Source of the DNA: Desulfovibrio sp.
GTDB taxonomy: Bacteria; Desulfobacterota; Desulfovibrionia; Desulfovibrionales; Desulfovibrionaceae
Length of the DNA: 64,000 nt
NCBI GenBank assembly: GCA_016208105.1
Contig: JACQYS010000029.1
Location: 164,962 to 228,961 of the forward strand
Reading direction: 5' to 3'
The notes beneath the pieces were generated by a model, which saw only the letters and a list, made by a program, of their open reading frames with translations, had not been told where the DNA came from and did no database searches. Below, piece by piece: positions 1-8,612 of the stretch (position 1 is the stretch's first letter; each line of letters opens with the position of its first letter). Made by a program: the position numbers and the translations under genes.

Positions 1-17
1 CGCACAAAGAAGCTTCA
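1..17 (-). CDS. start of an off-window gene (partial)
   Basis: An ATG on the minus strand at 17-15 opens a frame reading MKLLC that leaves the window. It is preceded by a good purine-rich ribosome site (AGAAGGA, three bases from the ATG) and by a promoter-like palindromic region at 46-77. Only five codons are visible, so no product can be named. The call rests on the start signals, not on protein similarity. Confidence 0.45.
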
Positions 18-45
18 TGAATCCTTCTCCCTGTTTGGCTCCAGC

Positions 46-77
46 TCAATATCGATATTGATATTCAAAATCAATAT
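46..77 (-). promoter_or_regulatory. promoter overlapped by AT-rich palindromes
   Basis: On the minus strand TTGATT (74-69) and TATTGA (51-46) are 17 bases apart and could be -35 and -10 boxes about 30 bases upstream of the ATG at 17. They are overlapped by a perfect 14-base palindrome CAATATCGATATTG (47-60) and an inverted repeat ATATTGA/TCAATAT (55-61, 71-77). The TTGAT-N7-ATCAA core resembles the iron-regulator (Fur) type of operator, but other regulators also use AT-rich palindromes. The regulator is a guess. Confidence 0.4.
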
Positions 78-128
78 TTTTCAGGCCGCACCGTGGGAGG
101 AAAGCTTGGAACAGCTAAAAATGGGTGG

Positions 129-164
129 AAAAAGAACGGCGTTCCCGTGGGACTGCCCAGGGAA
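129..164 (-). terminator. possible terminator of the deacetylase gene
   Basis: Read on the minus strand, an imperfect stem TTCCC-GGG/CCC-GGGAA (164-142) is followed by CGCCGTTCTTTTTCC. It lies just past the stop codon of the deacetylase gene at 182. The stem has internal mismatches, so this is weak. Confidence 0.3.
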
Positions 165-181
165 GCTTACGAAACCGGCGC

Positions 182-1168
182 TTATTGTTTTGAACGTGGG
201 TGCACGGTGCCGTCGCCGAAGATAGAATCGTACACGGCGGTATCTCCCGGGCGGGAATCGAAGCATTCCTGGGACGTCTGGGCCGCTCCGGATTCCAGGA
301 GCCGGCTCACTGTGACGAAACGGTACCCTTTGGCCCGAAGCGAGGGGATGATGATGCGCAAGGACTCGGCTGTGCCATGGCCGTTGCCGTTGGCGTGCCC
401 CAGCACGATGGAACCCGGCCTCACGCCTTTTTCAACCGTGGCCGCATTTTCGGCGCCAGTGCGGGATTTCGAGGCGTCCATGGTGTTCACGTCCCACTGA
501 ACAGCGGCCAGCCCCATCTCGGCCAGCATGTTCAAGGCCTCCGGCCTGCATCTCCCATAGGGGAAACGGAACACGCGGATGCTTGGCGGGACGCGGGCAT
601 CCATCCCGGTCACTCCGCGCTCCGCAGCCAGGCGAATCAGGTCTTCCCGAACCAACTCGTATTGCGCCTGAGCCCAGGCGATCTGCTCGCGCATGCGGGT
701 GGCGTCCAGCACGCCGAAGTTGCCGTGGGTCCAGGCATGATTGCCAACTTCGAAAAGCGGATCGGCCACAAGCTGCATGGCCCTCTCCGGGTGCGAGCGC
801 AACCACTTGCCACTGGCGAAGAACGTGGCGGGAACGCCTTCGGATCGCAGGATATCGACGACGGCCCCGTCGTACCCGGCACGCTGGTCAGAGAGTTCAC
901 AGAGGTCGAAGGTCAGGGCCACGAGCTTCTCGCCCTTGGTGTCCACCCGCCTTATCGAGCCGCGAAGCTGCGCGGGGAGCGGAGCCGGCTGGACAGAAGG
1001 AACCGTCCTGGCAGGCGTAGTGAGATCTGGCGGATGGAGACCGCCGGACCGGCGCTCTTCGGGGCGTCCGGCAAGCTCCGACGCAGTCCACAGTTCGGCG
1101 GCAAAGGCGCATGGGGCCAGAACAGACAGGACGGCGAAAATGACTATACCGATTCGTATGGACATCAT
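182..1168 (-). CDS. secreted polysaccharide deacetylase (NodB/CE4 family)
   Basis: Predicted metal-dependent deacetylase acting on N-acetylated polysaccharide outside the cytoplasmic membrane. I start at the ATG at 1168 (328 residues), because it opens directly on a signal peptide (hydrophobic run ending ...APCAFA); the upstream in-frame codons add a non-signal extension. NodB motifs seen: ALTFDLCE (motif 1, with L in place of the usual second D of TFDD), a HAWTH metal-binding His pair inside GNHAWTHGNFG, RFPYGRC, and IVLGHANGNGHGT near the C-terminus. The TFDLCE form is shared by a known subgroup of this family; the GYDG aspartate nearby may supply a ligand (inference). The gene is divergent from the aminotransferase at 1269, about 100 bases away. 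The exact substrate cannot be read from the sequence. Confidence 0.88.
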   Translation of the reverse strand: MMSIRIGIVIFAVLSVLAPCAFAAELWTASELAGRPEERRSGGLHPPDLTTPARTVPSVQPAPLPAQLRGSIRRVDTKGEKLVALTFDLCELSDQRAGYDGAVVDILRSEGVPATFFASGKWLRSHPERAMQLVADPLFEVGNHAWTHGNFGVLDATRMREQIAWAQAQYELVREDLIRLAAERGVTGMDARVPPSIRVFRFPYGRCRPEALNMLAEMGLAAVQWDVNTMDASKSRTGAENAATVEKGVRPGSIVLGHANGNGHGTAESLRIIIPSLRAKGYRFVTVSRLLESGAAQTSQECFDSRPGDTAVYDSIFGDGTVHPRSKQ

Positions 1169-1268
1169 TTTTGGGAAATAGCCTGAGCGAGCTGTTGAGG
1201 CAAGCGGTTGCACGAGAGTCGTCCCCTTGATATCATTCACAAATCCACACCATCATCCCGGAGCCTGC

Positions 1269-2384
1269 ATGCATCTTCCGCCTTTTCGCCTGGAACGCTA
1301 CTTCGCCCAGCACGAGTTCAACGCCCCGTACCTGCTCTGCGTTTCGGATTGCCAGTCCATGACCATCGGAGAACTCCTTGCCCTGGAGCCAGGCTCCAGG
1401 GATGAATTCGAGAGCCTGCAGCTCGGCTATACCGAGGCGCCAGGCGGCAAGGCTTTGCGGGAGCAGATCGCTGCCCTCTACGAGGGTTTCGATCCTCAGG
1501 ACGTGCTCGTTCACGTGGGCGCGGAGGAAGCCATCTTCACTTTCGCCACCGCGTGCCTGAACTCCGGAGACGAAGTGATCGTCCAGACGCCCTGCTACCA
1601 GTCGCTCTACCAGGTGGCCGAGTCCCGAGGCTGCAGGGTGATCCCCTGGGTCTGCCGCGAAGAAGACGGCTGGGTACCGGACCTGGACGAACTGGCCCGG
1701 CTTGTGAATCGAAACACCAAGGCCGTGTTCATCAATTCCCCGCACAACCCCACGGGCTCCTGCCTGACATCCAAGGCTATGGACGGCATTGTCGAGATCG
1801 TAGCCCGCGCCGGGTGCCTGCTTTTTTCCGACGAGGTCTATCGTTTCCTGGAATATGATGAAAAACAAGCGCCCCGCCCGGCCTGTGAGCTTTATGACAG
1901 GGCCGTCTCCCTTGGAGTGATGTCCAAGTCTCTCGGTCTGGCAGGCCTTCGGGTGGGATGGGCCGCATGCAGGGATAAGAGCATACTTGACGCCATGTCC
2001 GGCGTGAAGGACTACACCACCATCTGCGGCAGCGCCCCGAGCGAATTCCTCGCCGCCCTGGCTCTTCGCCGCAAGGACGCCATCCTGGCTCGAATCCGCG
2101 AGCTTACCCTGGACAACCTTTCTCTCTTGGGACCCTTCATGGCCCGCCACGCCGGCATGTTCGCCTGGGCAAAGCCCAAGGCGGGCCCCATCGCCTTTCC
2201 CCGCCTGGCCTCCGGGGAGGATTCGGAACCCTTCTGCAAGCGGGTTCTCGAAGAATCAGGCGTGCTGCTCCTGCCTGGAAGGCTCTATGGTGAAGAATGG
2301 AAGGCCCACTTCAGGGTGGGATTCGGCAGGAAAAGCTTCGCCGAGGGACTCGATGAGCTCGAAGCATTTTTGCGCACATGCTGA
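1269..2384 (+). CDS. PLP-dependent aminotransferase, class I/II
   Basis: Fold type I aminotransferase of about 371 residues, cytoplasmic. The ATG at 1269 is chosen because GGAG lies five bases upstream and the protein then opens MHLPPFRLERYF; an in-frame codon at 1227 has no such support. Seen: GYTEAPGGKALREQIA (substrate/PLP region), NSPHNPTGS (Asn for the PLP ring), SDEVYR (Asp to the pyridine nitrogen) and SKSLGLAGLRVGW with the Schiff-base Lys. The N-terminal sequence style (ERYFAQHEFNAPYLLCVSDC) is typical of a group annotated only as general aminotransferases, so donor and acceptor are unknown. The amino acid importer starts about 235 bases downstream on the same strand, but a leader hairpin separates them. 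Confidence 0.88.
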   Translation: MHLPPFRLERYFAQHEFNAPYLLCVSDCQSMTIGELLALEPGSRDEFESLQLGYTEAPGGKALREQIAALYEGFDPQDVLVHVGAEEAIFTFATACLNSGDEVIVQTPCYQSLYQVAESRGCRVIPWVCREEDGWVPDLDELARLVNRNTKAVFINSPHNPTGSCLTSKAMDGIVEIVARAGCLLFSDEVYRFLEYDEKQAPRPACELYDRAVSLGVMSKSLGLAGLRVGWAACRDKSILDAMSGVKDYTTICGSAPSEFLAALALRRKDAILARIRELTLDNLSLLGPFMARHAGMFAWAKPKAGPIAFPRLASGEDSEPFCKRVLEESGVLLLPGRLYGEEWKAHFRVGFGRKSFAEGLDELEAFLRTC

Positions 2385-2562
2385 GTGGGTGCATATAAAG
2401 TATCCCTCGGAGGTCAAAATTTCCCCTTATTAATAAATTTTACAACGATGATAGCTGGTTAACCACACACTCGCTATGTTCCTTCCGTTTGAATTCTCTT
2501 GAATTTTTGATGGAATGTGGCAAGTGTGTTCGGTCGCGTGACGAACGTGACAGAGTTTTTTA

Positions 2563-2590
2563 CGCGGGCCAACCAGAGCCCGCGCTCCTT
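2563..2590 (+). promoter_or_regulatory. leader hairpin before the amino acid importer
   Basis: CGCGGGC (2563-2569), an 8-base loop, then GCCCGCG (2578-2584), followed by CTCCTTTTGG. It sits 30 bases before the ATG of the binding-protein gene. It could be an intrinsic terminator for upstream transcription, an attenuator, or a 5' stabilising hairpin. No function is shown. Confidence 0.35.
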
Positions 2591-2619
2591 TTGGCAACAT
2601 CCCAACCACGGAGAGAAAC

Positions 2620-3357
2620 ATGCGCAGAATCGTCGTCCTGGCCGCCCTGATGCTCACCCTGCTCGCCCAGTCCGCCTGGGCCAAGACCATCATCTTTGCC
2701 TCCGACGCCACCTGGCCGCCCATGGAGTTCGTCGGTCCCGACAAGGAGCTCACCGGCTTCGCCATCGACTACATGAAGGCCGCCGGCAAAGAGGCCGGGT
2801 TCACCCCCGAATTCAAGGCCACCGCCTGGGACGGCATCTTCGCCGGCCTGGCCGCCAACAAGTACGACGCCATCTGTTCCTCCGTGTCCATCACCGACGA
2901 ACGCAAGAACGCCATGGACTTCTCCACCCCCTACTTCAAGGTGCGCCAGGCCCTGGTGGTTCCCGCGGACTCCAAGGTCAAAAGCGCCGCCGAGATGAAG
3001 GGCAAGACCCTGGGCGCCCAGATCTCCACCACCGGCCACTTCGCGGTGAAGAAGATGGATGGAATCAAAGACAAGTCCTACGATGAAGTGGGTCTGGCCA
3101 TCGAAGACCTGTACAACGGCCGCATCGACGGCGTTGTCTGCGACGATCCCGTGGCCGCCCAGTACGCCCTGCAGACCGAGAAGTACAAGGGCAAGCTCAA
3201 GATCGCCTGCATCATCGAAACCGGCGAGGACGAGTTCTACGGCATCGCCGTGAAGAAAGGCGACAAGGAAAACCTGGCCCTCATCAACAAGGGCATCGAG
3301 GCCGTGAAAGCCAAGGGCATCGAGAAAGAGCTCATGAAAAAGTGGATCGGCCAGTAG
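2620..3357 (+). CDS. polar amino acid ABC transporter, periplasmic binding protein
   Basis: Extracytoplasmic solute-binding protein of family 3 (SBP_bac_3), 245 residues. Residues 1-22 are a clear signal peptide (MRRIVVL...AQSAWA). The mature protein opens TIIFASDATWPPMEF and contains GFAIDYMKAAGKEAG, WDGIFAGLAANKYDAICSSVSIT and the closing KGIEKELMKKWIGQ, all typical of glutamine/lysine-arginine type binding proteins. GGAGAG lies six bases before the ATG. It is the first gene of a three-gene importer operon, followed by a hairpin that probably sets the binding protein above the membrane components. The amino acid bound cannot be decided from sequence. Confidence 0.93.
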   Translation: MRRIVVLAALMLTLLAQSAWAKTIIFASDATWPPMEFVGPDKELTGFAIDYMKAAGKEAGFTPEFKATAWDGIFAGLAANKYDAICSSVSITDERKNAMDFSTPYFKVRQALVVPADSKVKSAAEMKGKTLGAQISTTGHFAVKKMDGIKDKSYDEVGLAIEDLYNGRIDGVVCDDPVAAQYALQTEKYKGKLKIACIIETGEDEFYGIAVKKGDKENLALINKGIEAVKAKGIEKELMKKWIGQ

Positions 3358-3373
3358 ACCTGTAACTTCTTTC

Positions 3374-3405
3374 GGGGAGGGCGGCATTGCCCTCCCCTTC
3401 TTTTT
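3374..3405 (+). terminator. partial terminator between binding protein and permease
   Basis: Perfect 9-base stem GGGGAGGGC (3374-3382) / GCCCTCCCC (3389-3397), loop GGCATT, then TTCTTTTTAT. It lies between the binding-protein stop at 3357 and the permease ATG at 3411. Such leaky intrinsic terminators commonly give more periplasmic protein than membrane protein in ABC importer operons (established); its action here is inferred. Confidence 0.75.
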
Positions 3406-3410
3406 ATCCC

Positions 3411-4202
3411 ATGCAGACAAAACCGCCCGCCCCAGTAATCGAACAGCACGACGGCCCGGCCATCCCCCGCAAGTCCGACCGGGGGCTCGTCTCGGCCTGG
3501 TGGCTCTCCCTGGCTGCCTCCGTTGGCACGCTTCTCTACCTGGTACTGGTGGAAAAGGGCGCCTACTTAAGGCTTATCAAATTCGTTCCGGACGGGGTGC
3601 TGATAACCTTCCAGGTGACGATTTTCTCCCTCATCCTGGCCCTTTTCATCGGCCTGTTGACCGGTCTTGGCCGGGTATCTCGCAACCGCTGGATCAATCT
3701 CATCGCCTCCACCTATGTGGAAATCATCCGAGGCATCCCGCTTCTGGTGCAGCTTTTCTACATCTACTACGCCCTGGGCAGGTTCGTTCGCGTTCCGGAC
3801 ATGGTTGCCGCGGTAATCGCCATGGCCGTATGCTACGGCGCCTACCTTGGTGAAATTTTCCGCGCCGGCATCCTGGCCATCGACAAAGGCCAGACCGAAG
3901 CCGCCCGCTCCCTTGGATTCAGCCGCGCCCAGACCATGCGCTATGTCATCCTGCCCCAGGCCATGCGCATCATCCTGCCGCCGGTGGGCAACGAATTCAT
4001 CATGCTCCTAAAGGACACCTCCCTGGTCTCCATTCTGGCCGTGGCCGACCTCTTGCGCCGGGGCCGCGAATTCGCTTCCGAGACGTTCATGTATTTCGAG
4101 ACCTACACGGTGGTGGCGCTCATCTACCTGATCATCACCCTGCTCTTGTCCAAGATGGTGTCCAAGCTGGAAGAGAGGCTTTCCTACTATGTCCGCAAGT
4201 AA
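3411..4202 (+). CDS. polar amino acid ABC transporter, permease
   Basis: Inner-membrane permease of the His/Glu/Gln/Arg family, 263 residues from the ATG at 3411. A TTG at 3387 is in frame but lies in the loop of the terminator hairpin, so I reject it. Hydrophobic spans occur near [56 protein letters not shown] and [17 protein letters not shown]. The EAA loop that docks with the ATPase is [20 protein letters not shown]. The N-terminal 30 residues are proline-rich and cytoplasmic. The gene overlaps the ATPase gene by 14 bases, which points to coupled translation. Confidence 0.92.
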   Translation: MQTKPPAPVIEQHDGPAIPRKSDRGLVSAWWLSLAASVGTLLYLVLVEKGAYLRLIKFVPDGVLITFQVTIFSLILALFIGLLTGLGRVSRNRWINLIASTYVEIIRGIPLLVQLFYIYYALGRFVRVPDMVAAVIAMAVCYGAYLGEIFRAGILAIDKGQTEAARSLGFSRAQTMRYVILPQAMRIILPPVGNEFIMLLKDTSLVSILAVADLLRRGREFASETFMYFETYTVVALIYLIITLLLSKMVSKLEERLSYYVRK

Positions 4203-4938
4203 TACCGCCGAACCCATCATCACCATAGACGGTGTGGGCAAGTTCTTCGGCAAGCTGCGCGCCCTTTCAAACGTCAGCCTGGCTGTGCGTCCCGGCGAGA
4301 AGGTGGTCATCATCGGCCCCTCGGGCTCCGGAAAATCCACCCTCCTGCGCACCATCAACCGTCTGGAAACCATCGACGCGGGACGCATCGTGGTGGACGG
4401 GTTCGACCTCTCTGACTCCAAGGTGGACATCAACCAGGTGCGCATGGAAGTGGGCATGGTGTTCCAGTCTTTCAACCTCTTCCCCCACTACACAGTTCTG
4501 GACAACGTCACCCTGGCCCCAATGAAGCTTCGCGGCGAGCCCCGCGAACAGGCCGAGGTCCAAGCCATGGCGCTTTTGGACAAGGTGGGCATCAAGGACA
4601 AGGCGGGGGTGTTTCCGGCCATGCTCTCGGGCGGCCAGCAGCAGCGTGTGGCCATTGCCAGAGCCCTGGCCATGAACCCCAAGATCATGCTCTTCGACGA
4701 GCCCACTTCGGCGCTCGACCCGGAGATGATCGGCGAGGTTCTGGCCGTGATGCTTGATCTGGCGCGCGAGGGCATGACCATGGTGGTGGTGACCCACGAG
4801 ATGGGCTTTGCGCGCCAGGCCGCAGACCGCATCATCTTCATGGACCAGGGGCAGATAATAGACGAAGGGCCGCCCGTGGAGTTCTTCGAGAGCGCCAAAC
4901 ATCCCAGGGCCCAGAAATTCCTGGAGCAGATTCTCTAG
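4189..4938 (+). CDS. polar amino acid ABC transporter, ATPase
   Basis: ATP-binding subunit of the importer, 249 residues, GlnQ/HisP type. Walker [10 protein letters not shown] is at about residues 43-51; the signature is [15 protein letters not shown], Walker B is [12 protein letters not shown] and the switch His is in VVVTHEM. It pairs with the permease just upstream. The stop codon TAG (4936-4938) shares the palindrome CTAG with the stop codon of the glycosyltransferase on the other strand, so the two genes meet tail to tail with no room for a terminator between them. Confidence 0.95.
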   Translation: MSASNTAEPIITIDGVGKFFGKLRALSNVSLAVRPGEKVVIIGPSGSGKSTLLRTINRLETIDAGRIVVDGFDLSDSKVDINQVRMEVGMVFQSFNLFPHYTVLDNVTLAPMKLRGEPREQAEVQAMALLDKVGIKDKAGVFPAMLSGGQQQRVAIARALAMNPKIMLFDEPTSALDPEMIGEVLAVMLDLAREGMTMVVVTHEMGFARQAADRIIFMDQGQIIDEGPPVEFFESAKHPRAQKFLEQIL

Positions 4939-6128
4939 CCCGCCAGCATCTCCTGCCAGGCCGGAGTCATCTGGCCGGAGATCTCCAGTTGCACGCGCAG
5001 CCACTCCTTGACCCGGGCGGCTTGGGTCTGGTCGCCATGCGCCCTGTGCCAGACGGCTAGTTCGAAGTATGCTTCGGGAGTGGCATTGAGCATGAGCGAG
5101 CGTTTTATCCACTCCCACGCCTTGTCCATCCGGCCCGTCTCCCTGTGGAACATGCTCAGGATGTTGCACACGTAGGGATTGCCTGGGCTATAGCATGGCA
5201 AGAGAGTGAAGAACTCTGCCAGTTCGTCCGTCACCTGGTTCCCGGTTCCAAGGGCTTGATCGAATTCCACGAGTTTCTCCGCGAGCATCGTTTGCCACTG
5301 CTCGCCTGAGAGCCCGGCCCATCTCCCTGCAAGACGTGCCGCCGCTGCCGGCCCCTGGGTTTCCAGGGCGCGTATGCGTTCCCCCCATGACCGCATGGAT
5401 TCGTCAATGATGCGCGGATAGCCCAGGTGTTCGAAAAACTGGTCCAGGCGGTATGAGCTCCCGTCGGCCAACGGATGCGCCAGACCCCGTTCCATCTTGG
5501 CGCACCAATCCTCCTGCGAACGATAGAAATAGTGGTTCAACTTGATCCTGGAAGACGTGTGGGGCGCGGTGGGGCCAGGCACTGGCAGACCGTTCTCGTT
5601 CACGCAAAAGCCGCCCGGCTTGTATCTGAAATGATGCGGCGTGAGCGGCGTCTGGGCATACTCGGGCTGAAGAATGGTTTTGATGTGCTGGTCGGGATGG
5701 ACAATCTCCATGTAGTTCTCGACCTGGAGCCCGGCCGGGCTTTTCAGGTGACCGGACGAGCCGTACAGAACGCTGCTCACGGCCAGCCCGGCGAACTCTT
5801 CATAATCGCACAGCACGCCGCGAATGTCGCAAGGATCCTTGGGGACCACGAACTCATCAGAATCCCAGAAGCCCAGCCATTTGAACTGTGCGCCGAAGGT
5901 TGCCAAACAATGCTGGTAGACGTTCAGCTGGGCTGTGGCGAAGGGCCAGTGCACCACTTCCACCAGCTTTTCCGAAATGTATTCGCCCAGGAGGTTTTCA
6001 AGAACTGGGTGCTCGGCGTTATCATAAATGATGAAGCGTTCCACCCCGGCCAGAACGTGGTGGCTGAGCCATTCCCCCAGGTATCTCTCCTCGTTCTTGG
6101 CAATCAGGCATACACCCAGATAGCGCAT
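4935..6128 (-). CDS. GT92/GT2-like glycosyltransferase
   Basis: 397-residue cytoplasmic protein. It opens [20 protein letters not shown], the acceptor of nucleotide sugar in GT-A enzymes that act on a nearby branch (glyco_tranf_2_4/GT92 type). A DxD metal motif is seen as WDSDEF at about residues 88-93. Residues ~300-397 ([28 protein letters not shown], then [19 protein letters not shown]) look like two TPR-type helix pairs, an added scaffold. It probably modifies a surface glycan; the acceptor is unknown. No neighbour in the window gives the pathway. Confidence 0.75.
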   Translation of the reverse strand: MRYLGVCLIAKNEERYLGEWLSHHVLAGVERFIIYDNAEHPVLENLLGEYISEKLVEVVHWPFATAQLNVYQHCLATFGAQFKWLGFWDSDEFVVPKDPCDIRGVLCDYEEFAGLAVSSVLYGSSGHLKSPAGLQVENYMEIVHPDQHIKTILQPEYAQTPLTPHHFRYKPGGFCVNENGLPVPGPTAPHTSSRIKLNHYFYRSQEDWCAKMERGLAHPLADGSSYRLDQFFEHLGYPRIIDESMRSWGERIRALETQGPAAAARLAGRWAGLSGEQWQTMLAEKLVEFDQALGTGNQVTDELAEFFTLLPCYSPGNPYVCNILSMFHRETGRMDKAWEWIKRSLMLNATPEAYFELAVWHRAHGDQTQAARVKEWLRVQLEISGQMTPAWQEMLAG

Positions 6129-6237
6129 TTCCCCTCCGGTTTAGGACTAGCCAAGTCCTGCGGGAAAACTTATCCATGTCCTGAAACAAGCTCAAGGAAC
6201 CTTTTCTAACCTTTTCGGACACACAACCACACATCCC

Positions 6238-6954
6238 ATGGAAATCTTCACTCTCTCGAATTTCATAGCATTTTTGACACTCTCCGCGCTGGAGATCGTG
6301 CTCGGTATCGACAACATCGTCTTCATCGCCATCATCACCAACAGGCTGCCGGCCGAACAGCAGACCAGGGCGCGCAAGATCGGTCTCTTGCTGGCCATGG
6401 GCACCCGCATCCTGCTGCTCTTGTCAATCGCCTGGGTAATGAGGCTCACGACGCCGCTTTTCACCCTGGTCGAACACGCTTTCTCCGGCCGGGACATCAT
6501 CCTTCTGGCCGGCGGGCTGTTCCTTATCGCCAAGTCCACCTTCGAGATCCATGAGAAGACCGAGGGCAAGGCCAACAGCCACGGAGGAGTCGGCAAGGTC
6601 ATGTCGTACAGGGCGGCCGTTGCCCAGATCGCCGTTCTGGACATCATTTTCTCGCTCGATTCGGTGATAACCGCCGTGGGCATGGTGGATCAGGTGGCGG
6701 TGATGATCGCTGCGGTGGTGGCCGCCGTCATAGTGATGATGGTCTTCGCCGACCCGGTAAGTCACTTCGTCAAGCACCACCCCTCCATCCAGATGCTGGC
6801 CTTGTCGTTTCTGATCTTGATCGGCGTCTTCCTGGTGGCCGAGGGCCTGGGCAAGCACATCGACCGTGGCTACATCTATTTCGCCATGGCCTTCTCCCTG
6901 GGCGTGGAACTCTTGAACCTGAGGGAACGGCGGGCAGGGACCAAAAAGACATGA
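6238..6954 (+). CDS. TerC family integral membrane protein
   Basis: 238 residues, about seven membrane segments. The two acidic repeats that define TerC are present: SALEIVLGIDNIVFIAI near the N-terminus and VLDIIFSLDSVITAVGM mid-protein. Members of this family are linked to tellurite resistance and to metal (manganese) export or metal loading of exported proteins. The start is fixed by the family's usual N-terminus, although no Shine-Dalgarno sequence is visible before the ATG. I looked for a yybP-ykoY type manganese leader in 6129-6237 and did not find one. A long stem at 6986-7019 closes the unit. Confidence 0.9.
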   Translation: MEIFTLSNFIAFLTLSALEIVLGIDNIVFIAIITNRLPAEQQTRARKIGLLLAMGTRILLLLSIAWVMRLTTPLFTLVEHAFSGRDIILLAGGLFLIAKSTFEIHEKTEGKANSHGGVGKVMSYRAAVAQIAVLDIIFSLDSVITAVGMVDQVAVMIAAVVAAVIVMMVFADPVSHFVKHHPSIQMLALSFLILIGVFLVAEGLGKHIDRGYIYFAMAFSLGVELLNLRERRAGTKKT

Positions 6955-6985
6955 CATCTCAGGCCGCATGAGCACACATCAATAA

Positions 6986-7019
6986 ACAAGGGGGACTGCC
7001 ATGTGGCGGTCCCCCTTGT
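6986..7019. terminator. two-way terminator between terC and trpB
   Basis: Stem ACAAGGGGGACTGCC (6986-7000) / GGCGGTCCCCCTTGT (7005-7019), loop ATGT, with one G-T pair. It lies between two converging genes. T-tracts on both sides are poor, so it may act as a strong stem in both directions rather than a classic U-tract terminator. Confidence 0.6.
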
Positions 7020-7086
7020 CGTATCAATTCATTCAACAGCCGATGCTCCAAACGCATTGGCAGTTCGATACCCGTTTGCTTATCTG

Positions 7087-8433
7087 CTAGCTCTCGATCT
7101 CCGGGCAGGATTTCAAGGATTCCCGGATGTCGTCCTCCGAGTGCTCGAAATCGACCAAGTTGCCCTGGAGATAGGAATCGTAGGAGGCCAGGTCCAGAAG
7201 GCCGTGGCCTGAGAACAGAAACACCACCGTCTGGCCGGGCTCGGCCTGCTGGGCGACTTCGATGGCCGCCTTGATCGCGTGCGACGTTTCGGGAGCGGGC
7301 AGGAAACCTTCCGTGGCCTGGAACAGCCGGGCCGCCTCGAAGCAGTCGTTCTGGTAGTAGGCGCGCGCGTCCACAAGCCCCTCGGCCGCCAGATTGCATA
7401 CAAGGGGGGCGTCGCCATGGTAGCGCAGGCCGCCGGCATGGATGGGCGCTGGCATGTAGCCGTGGCCCAGGGTGTGCATCTTTAGAAGAGGAGTCAGGCG
7501 GGCCACATCGCCGTAGTCGTAGCGGAACTGCCCACGGGTAAGGGTGGGACAGGCCTTGGGCTCGGCAGCCACGAAGGTGATCTTCTCCCCGGCCAGCTTG
7601 CGGGGCAGGAAAGGAAGCACCAGTCCGCCGAAGTTGCTGCCGCCGCCCACGCAGCCGACCAGATAGTCGGGCTTCTCTCCGGCCATGGCCAGCTGCTTTT
7701 CCGTCTCCAGGCCCACGATTGTCTGGTGCAGCACCACGTGGTTCAGCACGCTGCCCAGGGCGTATTTGGTGTCGTCGTGGGTGGCCGCGTCCTCCACGGC
7801 TTCGGATATGGCCAGGCCCAGGCTGCCCTGGCAATCCGGGTCGGTCTCCAAGATTTTACGTCCCACCTGGGTTTTGTCCGAAGGCGACGGGAATATCTCC
7901 GCCCCGTACGATTGTATGAGAATGCGCCGGTAGGGCTTCTGGTTGTAGCTCACCTTCACCATGTACACGGTGCATTCCATCCCGAACATCTTGCAGGCGA
8001 ACGAGAGGGCCGTGCCCCATTGCCCCGCCCCGGTCTCGGTGGCCAGGCGCTTCACCCCTTCGAGCTTGTTGTAATAGGCCTGCGGCACCGCTGTGTTGGG
8101 CTTGTGCGACCCGGCCGGGGAGCGGGATTCATCCTTGTAGTATATCTTGCACTTGACCCCCAGGGCCTTCTCCAGGCGGCTGGCCCGGACGAGCGGCGTC
8201 GGCCGGTAGAGGCGATAGATATCGAGCACGGGTTCGGGAATCTCGATGAGCGGTTTCTGGCTCACCTCCTGCTCGATGATGCCCATGGGAAATATCGGCG
8301 CGAGCTGGTCCGGGGTAATGGGCTGATTGGTGCCGGGGTTTAGTGGAGGAGCCAGCGGAGTGGGCAAATCGGGCTGGGCGTTGTACCAATGGCGGGGCAT
8401 GTCCCGTTCCGGCAGTATGATCTTGGACTCCAT
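7087..8433 (-). CDS. trpB: tryptophan synthase beta chain-like protein (TrpB2)
   Basis: PLP enzyme of the TrpB2 branch, 448 residues. The start at 8433 gives the usual TrpB2 opening [13 protein letters not shown] and has AGAGGAG upstream; an in-frame extension to 8508 is rejected. The Schiff-base Lys is in GSHKPNTA (about residue 111), the indole/serine site is [12 protein letters not shown] and the phosphate loop is VGCVGGGSN. TrpB2 proteins make tryptophan from indole and serine, or from O-phosphoserine in some lineages, and often lack a TrpA partner. No trpA or other trp gene is in the window, so a free-standing, possibly salvage role is likely (inference). Confidence 0.93.
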   Translation of the reverse strand: MESKIILPERDMPRHWYNAQPDLPTPLAPPLNPGTNQPITPDQLAPIFPMGIIEQEVSQKPLIEIPEPVLDIYRLYRPTPLVRASRLEKALGVKCKIYYKDESRSPAGSHKPNTAVPQAYYNKLEGVKRLATETGAGQWGTALSFACKMFGMECTVYMVKVSYNQKPYRRILIQSYGAEIFPSPSDKTQVGRKILETDPDCQGSLGLAISEAVEDAATHDDTKYALGSVLNHVVLHQTIVGLETEKQLAMAGEKPDYLVGCVGGGSNFGGLVLPFLPRKLAGEKITFVAAEPKACPTLTRGQFRYDYGDVARLTPLLKMHTLGHGYMPAPIHAGGLRYHGDAPLVCNLAAEGLVDARAYYQNDCFEAARLFQATEGFLPAPETSHAIKAAIEVAQQAEPGQTVVFLFSGHGLLDLASYDSYLQGNLVDFEHSEDDIRESLKSCPEIES

Positions 8434-8612
8434 CTGGGCTCCTCTGGGCTGTCGTTTGCTGCCAAATGCATGAAACCATGACGTGATAGGCGTCTGGCTA
8501 TCCGCCACCAGAGGTCGCTGTCAAGAAAGCCCACCTGCGCACGTGGGTGAAAAAAACATCGTCATCCGAGGCAACCCCTGGTACGCATTAAAAAAACTTT
8601 CCGGTGCACGCC

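Noticed and set aside
6129..6237. Manganese (yybP-ykoY) riboswitch before terC
   Set aside because: The region is too short and lacks the conserved purine-rich core and stems.
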